NCBI GenBank assembly: GCA_947377705.1
Contig: CANCGU010000101.1
Coordinates: 1 to 9,111 of the forward strand
Direction of reading: 5' to 3'
Source of the DNA: Comamonadaceae bacterium
Lineage (GTDB): Bacteria > Pseudomonadota > Gammaproteobacteria > Burkholderiales > Burkholderiaceae
Length of the DNA: 9,111 nt
The notes beneath the pieces are model-generated. The model was given only the letters and a program-made list of their open reading frames with translations. It was not told the origin of the DNA and made no database searches. This document shows, piece by piece, positions 6,036 to 9,111 of the stretch (its first letter is position 1; every line of letters starts with the position of its first letter). The position numbers and the translations under genes were made by a program.

Positions 6036-6311
6036 ATGGAAAGTTACAGCAACGAGCAAGTCAAAGCGCACAAGGAAAAATTTGTACATGAGTCAGCTCG
6101 CGAAAGACTGCAAGATTCAATCACTGCCTTGCAACGCGCGATGTATGAGCTGGAACGTTACTCAGAAAAATTTGATGAAGCTGAGGACAACGTAGAACGC
6201 GCCAAAGTTTTGAACTATTCAATCAACCACCTGGTTTGTAATATCCAACCTAACTTGCGTATTGACTTGTTGGCACATAGCCAAGCTGAGTTGGCTAAGT
6301 TGGGAGCGTGA
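6036..6311 (+). CDS. Hypothetical 91-residue helical protein
   Basis: No family recognised. A charged, predominantly helical protein rich in Glu, Lys and Gln, with a likely coiled-coil stretch from about residue 20 to 55 (ARERLQDSITALQRAM and on) and no membrane segment or signal peptide. The start is well supported by AGAGGA (6023-6028) seven bases before the ATG. Its stop overlaps the ribosome-binding region of the next gene: the DUF6876-type ATG is 1 bp after the TGA. The two are therefore almost certainly one translationally coupled unit. Small helical proteins paired with such accessory genes are common on mobile elements; a role in protein-protein contact is only a guess. Confidence 0.75.
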   Translation: MESYSNEQVKAHKEKFVHESARERLQDSITALQRAMYELERYSEKFDEAEDNVERAKVLNYSINHLVCNIQPNLRIDLLAHSQAELAKLGA

Positions 6312-6312
6312 A

Positions 6313-6672
6313 ATGGAAAAAAAGTTTGACCCAACCCAACTCACGCAATTTATTGGAACAACAGGCTATTACCGAATCAGCCGCAGGCATCTGCTGACCG
6401 ATGGCACCAAGTACTTGGCAGAAGAGGCTGAGTGCTTTTGGATGATGGACGCGATTACCAGTCACCTAAGCGAGATTGGCACTGAGGACTGGTTTGTCCA
6501 AGTGCGCGTGACAGTAAACGACTACAAAGCTACGATGATTTACGAGGACGGAAGCGGCAAGGAGCACGCCCGTCAAGAGATCCCATACACAGACTTTCCT
6601 ATGCACGCCATATCTCTTTTTGCCTGCTGGGACGGTGAGCACTGGGTGATCATGCTGCCTAGCGAGTACTGA
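6313..6672 (+). CDS. DUF6876 family protein
   Basis: 119-residue cytoplasmic protein that matches, from memory of the family, the DUF6876 pattern often seen on plasmids and integrative elements. It opens with a QLTQFIGTTGYYR segment (9-21), then TDGTKYLAEEA (29-39), FWMMDAI (42-48), a beta-rich middle, YTDFP (92-96) and a terminal LPSEY (115-119). The function of the family is unknown to me. The frame is open back to an ATG at 6262, inside the previous gene, but ATG 6313 is the better start: it follows GGGAG (6302-6306), begins at the conserved region and sits 1 bp after the upstream stop. The stop is one base from the stop of the converging gene at 6674. Confidence 0.75.
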   Translation: MEKKFDPTQLTQFIGTTGYYRISRRHLLTDGTKYLAEEAECFWMMDAITSHLSEIGTEDWFVQVRVTVNDYKATMIYEDGSGKEHARQEIPYTDFPMHAISLFACWDGEHWVIMLPSEY

Positions 6673-6673
6673 A

Positions 6674-7432
6674 TTAGAAAAGTACAGGCTCCGGAATTGA
6701 TGAAGATTCAAAATGGCTTATGAACTCATCAATCTGAAGTTCAGAATTATTTGATCCTTTGAGTTCTTTTATTAAAGAGTTTGCAGCCTTTGCTATTTTG
6801 GGAGCCACTGATTCATAAGTATCAAAATGCTTCAAAAATTTCTGACCATCATTTGAGACAAGCCAGAACAGGGTTTCCATTGCCTTGTGATGGGTTTTTG
6901 CAAATCTCAAAACTGTACTGAGCAAAGAGTTTTCTACCGTTTCTTCAGAAACGTCTGAAATATTCTTCTCAATTTCTAAGAGTTCGTAAAGATCAAAATC
7001 GTCATCCAATTTTTTAATCCAAGTGCCAAGTAGCCTGTGTGGATTGTTTAAATTTTGGAGGAATTCAAATCGAGCACGAAATAAATCATCTTCAGACAAA
7101 TGATTCTGAAAGCCTTCGGACATTCCTACTCTCTCAAAAGCCTCAATATATTTTTCATTGATTGTGTGTGAGATGAAAATCTCATGAGCTGCTTTTCGCT
7201 TGTTGTAATGGAAGACAAAAAGGCCTAAACCGAATTCACTTGGAAATCCCTCTGGAGAATTGTGTGCTGTTGCAATTACTTCGCATTCGTGGGTTTCGGA
7301 TGTGACATTGCACTTAAGCCATGTATTTTTCGCAAAGTCCAAAAACTCGTTGTAGCTGTTTAAATTTGAACGGCCAACAAAAGTACCTTCTCCAGAGAAG
7401 ATATCTGAACAAAATATAGAAGTACGAACCAT
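6674..7432 (-). CDS. Hypothetical protein coupled to the nuclease-like gene
   Basis: No family recognised. 252 residues, soluble, no signal peptide or membrane segment. The N-terminal half looks alpha/beta (SIFCSDIFSGEGTFVGR, then strands around ECEVIATAHN and GLGLFVFHYN). The C-terminal half from about residue 105 is helical and acidic (DDDFDLYELLEIEKN). The frame is open to an ATG at 7480, overlapping the upstream gene by 41 bp. I prefer ATG 7432 because the upstream gene's TGA lies in TGAGGTCCCCATG, where GAGG is a well-placed ribosome-binding site seven bases after that stop. Stop-overlapping coupling suggests the product acts with the PD-(D/E)XK-like protein. It is more AT-rich than the left-half genes. 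Confidence 0.75.
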   Translation of the reverse strand: MVRTSIFCSDIFSGEGTFVGRSNLNSYNEFLDFAKNTWLKCNVTSETHECEVIATAHNSPEGFPSEFGLGLFVFHYNKRKAAHEIFISHTINEKYIEAFERVGMSEGFQNHLSEDDLFRARFEFLQNLNNPHRLLGTWIKKLDDDFDLYELLEIEKNISDVSEETVENSLLSTVLRFAKTHHKAMETLFWLVSNDGQKFLKHFDTYESVAPKIAKAANSLIKELKGSNNSELQIDEFISHFESSSIPEPVLF

Positions 7433-7439
7433 GGGGACC

Positions 7440-8492
7440 TCAGTTATTGGCAAGAGTCGGGAAGATAGCTTCAATTTCATTTGAAATTTCAGTGAACTGC
7501 AGCTTCAGGCCGTCGCCATGATAAAGCTGTAACAGTGCTTCATTGCTCACTTTACCTGTAGAAATAAAATCCTTCAAGATACGCTGCGTAAAACCAACTA
7601 AGAGAGCATGCTTACGAATTGAAATAGCGACTTTTTTAAGGTTGGCATGGTTGTCTTTGAGTAACTTTTCTGTCTCAAGGATTGAGCCAAGATCATTTGA
7701 CAACCTTCCTAGCAAACTTTCAAAGATGTCTTGGTCTACTAATTTGAGAGTGCTCAACAGCATGCTTCGAGCTAGATCAATCGCAATGAATAAGTTGGAA
7801 TAGTCCATACGAACATCGTCAATAATGACGACGAATCCAACTCCAGGAACCCATGAAATTCCATTTACGGAATTTTTCAATCCCTCGGAAGATCGGTTTT
7901 GGTCAAAAACAATGATCGCTAGCTTGGCATCACGGTTGGCCATTGATTCAATCATTTGACTGATAGCAGTGTCGCGGGGGCGGCCTAGGCTGTCAGTGCC
8001 CTCAATCTCACCAAGAGCAAGGGACTGATCGAACTTGATCTCAACTGCAATTTTCTTCGTCGCATCACCATTGACAGTCAGAACAATGTCACCCGTCTTA
8101 TTGCGTTTGATAGCGCCAACAGATGAACCAGTCATCTGGACTTCATCATCGGCATGTCCAACGCGCTCTAGGTAGGTACGAATTTCGTTGAAGATTTCAG
8201 TCTCAGCGCTAGTTCCTGACTCCGTGGTCTTTTCCTTTGCTTTGACATTACGTTCATAGATAAGCTTGAGCGATTCAAGCTGAGTGCCTAGCTCACCTTC
8301 AGTTCTGTTGAGGAATGCAGCAAAGCGATCTTCCATGAGTGCAATAACTCCGATCTGGAGTGCACGTTTGAATTCATCATCACGTTGCTTCTCTGGAAGG
8401 TCATCGAAGTACTTGAAGATAAGTGGATGCTCGATGGAGCAGTCTGCGATATTGAGAGACTTACTTTTTTGGTCTAGTTTGATAATTGCCAT
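7440..8492 (-). CDS. Putative PD-(D/E)XK nuclease-like protein
   Basis: 350-residue soluble protein. Residues about 1-60 form a small N-terminal region and 60-110 a helical, possibly coiled-coil segment. The middle carries a restriction-endonuclease-like signature: E99/E103 in a helix, G134-D135-I-V-L, then A-V-E151-I-K153-F, and Q179 in SQMIES before a hydrophobic strand (LAIIVFDQ). This is the D-x(15)-E-x-K arrangement of PD-(D/E)XK enzymes. The order of coiled coil, this core, a strand and a helical C-terminus recalls DUF2130 proteins, but I cannot claim membership. The start has a clear AAAGGA about eight bases upstream. It is followed by a tightly coupled gene of unknown family and preceded, 68 bp away, by another on the same strand. 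DNA cleavage is inferred from the motif only. Confidence 0.7.
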   Translation of the reverse strand: MAIIKLDQKSKSLNIADCSIEHPLIFKYFDDLPEKQRDDEFKRALQIGVIALMEDRFAAFLNRTEGELGTQLESLKLIYERNVKAKEKTTESGTSAETEIFNEIRTYLERVGHADDEVQMTGSSVGAIKRNKTGDIVLTVNGDATKKIAVEIKFDQSLALGEIEGTDSLGRPRDTAISQMIESMANRDAKLAIIVFDQNRSSEGLKNSVNGISWVPGVGFVVIIDDVRMDYSNLFIAIDLARSMLLSTLKLVDQDIFESLLGRLSNDLGSILETEKLLKDNHANLKKVAISIRKHALLVGFTQRILKDFISTGKVSNEALLQLYHGDGLKLQFTEISNEIEAIFPTLANN

Positions 8493-8532
8493 AATTTTTT
8501 CCTTTGTTGCGGGCCTGGAGCCTGTGGTCTAT

Positions 8533-8549
8533 TTATGAGGCTCACATAA
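8533..8549. promoter_or_regulatory. Dyad-symmetric element upstream of the nuclease-like gene
   Basis: TTATGAGGCTCACATAA contains TTATG and CATAA as outer arms and GAG/CTC as inner arms, with one extra base breaking the symmetry. It lies in the 68-bp gap between the two - strand genes, about 40 bp before the nuclease-like start. An operator is possible. The centre is too short for a good hairpin, and there is no T run to make a terminator. Confidence 0.3.
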
Positions 8550-8560
8550 GTCTTGAAAAT

Positions 8561-9111
8561 TTATACAGCTGGAAAAATGCCTTTTTCAACGCCTGCAATG
8601 TGCTTTTGAGCCTCTTTGACATATCTAAGCACCGAAGCGTTCAAGTTGTTACGGCCAATGTATCGATCATGTTTGTCTTTTGACGTAGCGTTTTTGACAA
8701 ATACCCTGTTGAGCTTGGCTGCAACACCAATTTCCCAGAGATACAACTTTTCTTCTTTGGGGCCTGTTTTGCTTCGTATCCACAAGTCATAGACCTCGAG
8801 GGCTTTGCCAAGATTCCTGGCCGAGTAGTTCCTCGCTAATGGATAAAGAGCTGAACTCTCAGCATCCTTAAGTGCTTTACGACCTCTGCGAGATTTGATG
8901 CGCTCGTCTAACAGTTTGGCAATACCCGATTGAATACCGCGCTTGTTCATAGATAAAGGAATCGCAATTACCAGGGCTACATCAGGTGTCCAGTCTGGAT
9001 GCCATTCGCTGGGCTGAGACATTGGTCCGAATTTGACCTGTTGACGCTGTTCCCCAAACAGCTTGGCCCCTTGGTCATTGACCGTCCACCACTTTTTAAA
9101 GTTGTCCTCGC
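8561..9111 (-). CDS. Hypothetical protein (5' end beyond the window)
   Basis: No family recognised. An ATG at 9022 would give 153 residues, but it has no good ribosome-binding site, and the frame stays open with sensible protein upstream to the right edge (EDNFKKWWTVNDQGAKLF, then GEQRQQVKFG). I therefore read it as the C-terminal 183 residues of a longer protein. Numbering from the ATG, it is basic and mostly helical, with a cluster KSRRGRK (about 43-49), a Trp-containing LWEIGVAAKL stretch and a C-terminal VEKGIFPAV. No membrane segment. It lies 68 bp upstream of the nuclease-like gene on the same strand and may share its operon. The basic character would suit nucleic acid binding, but no known motif shows this. 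Confidence 0.65.
   Translation of the reverse strand, partial: EDNFKKWWTVNDQGAKLFGEQRQQVKFGPMSQPSEWHPDWTPDVALVIAIPLSMNKRGIQSGIAKLLDERIKSRRGRKALKDAESSALYPLARNYSARNLGKALEVYDLWIRSKTGPKEEKLYLWEIGVAAKLNRVFVKNATSKDKHDRYIGRNNLNASVLRYVKEAQKHIAGVEKGIFPAV

Noticed and set aside
4907..6294. 12-bp direct repeat AAGCTGAGTTGG at 4907-4918 and 6283-6294 as possible att sites
   Set aside because: Both copies lie inside coding sequence, and a few shared 12-mers are expected by chance in 9 kb.

Overview
The window joins two unlike halves. The left half (1-4804) reads as conserved chromosome of a betaproteobacterium, probably a Comamonadaceae-like member of the Burkholderiales. I infer this from protein style, codon use and gene content, not from a search. 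All six genes there lie on the + strand and are closely packed. The first four are a rhodanese-type sulfurtransferase (5' end outside the window), an OsmC-like peroxidase, an AhpD-like CxxC protein and CcoG, the iron-sulfur and copper-linked accessory factor of cbb3 oxidase. A good intrinsic terminator follows ccoG. After it come a UbiA/MenA-type membrane prenyltransferase and an MFS transporter, 7 bases apart. The theme is thiol/peroxide handling plus assembly of the respiratory chain.

The right half (about 4880-9111) reads as an accessory or island region. It is visibly more AT-rich, and most of its genes lack a clear family. At the junction, on the - strand, is a 190-residue tyrosine recombinase. 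It has a complete R-K-H-R-H-Y catalytic set but no N-terminal core-binding domain, as in the small FimB/FimE-sized recombinases. Upstream of it is about 580 bp of non-coding DNA (5455-6035). This stretch has two perfect DnaA boxes 109 bp apart around an AT-rich stretch. One box is folded into a terminator-like hairpin, and there are several inverted repeats. It could be an origin-like or DnaA-binding site, an attachment or inversion site for the recombinase, or both.

A two-gene + strand unit follows: a 91-residue helical protein and a DUF6876-type protein. It converges, with one base between stop codons, on a - strand cluster. In transcription order that cluster holds a gene running in from beyond the right edge, a 350-residue protein with a PD-(D/E)XK-like nuclease signature, and a 252-residue protein of unknown family tightly coupled to it. 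The nuclease-like gene and its partner are the best candidates for an undescribed system, perhaps defence, but nothing in the sequence proves that function.

I see no tRNA, rRNA, CRISPR array, recognisable insertion sequence or replication initiator gene.
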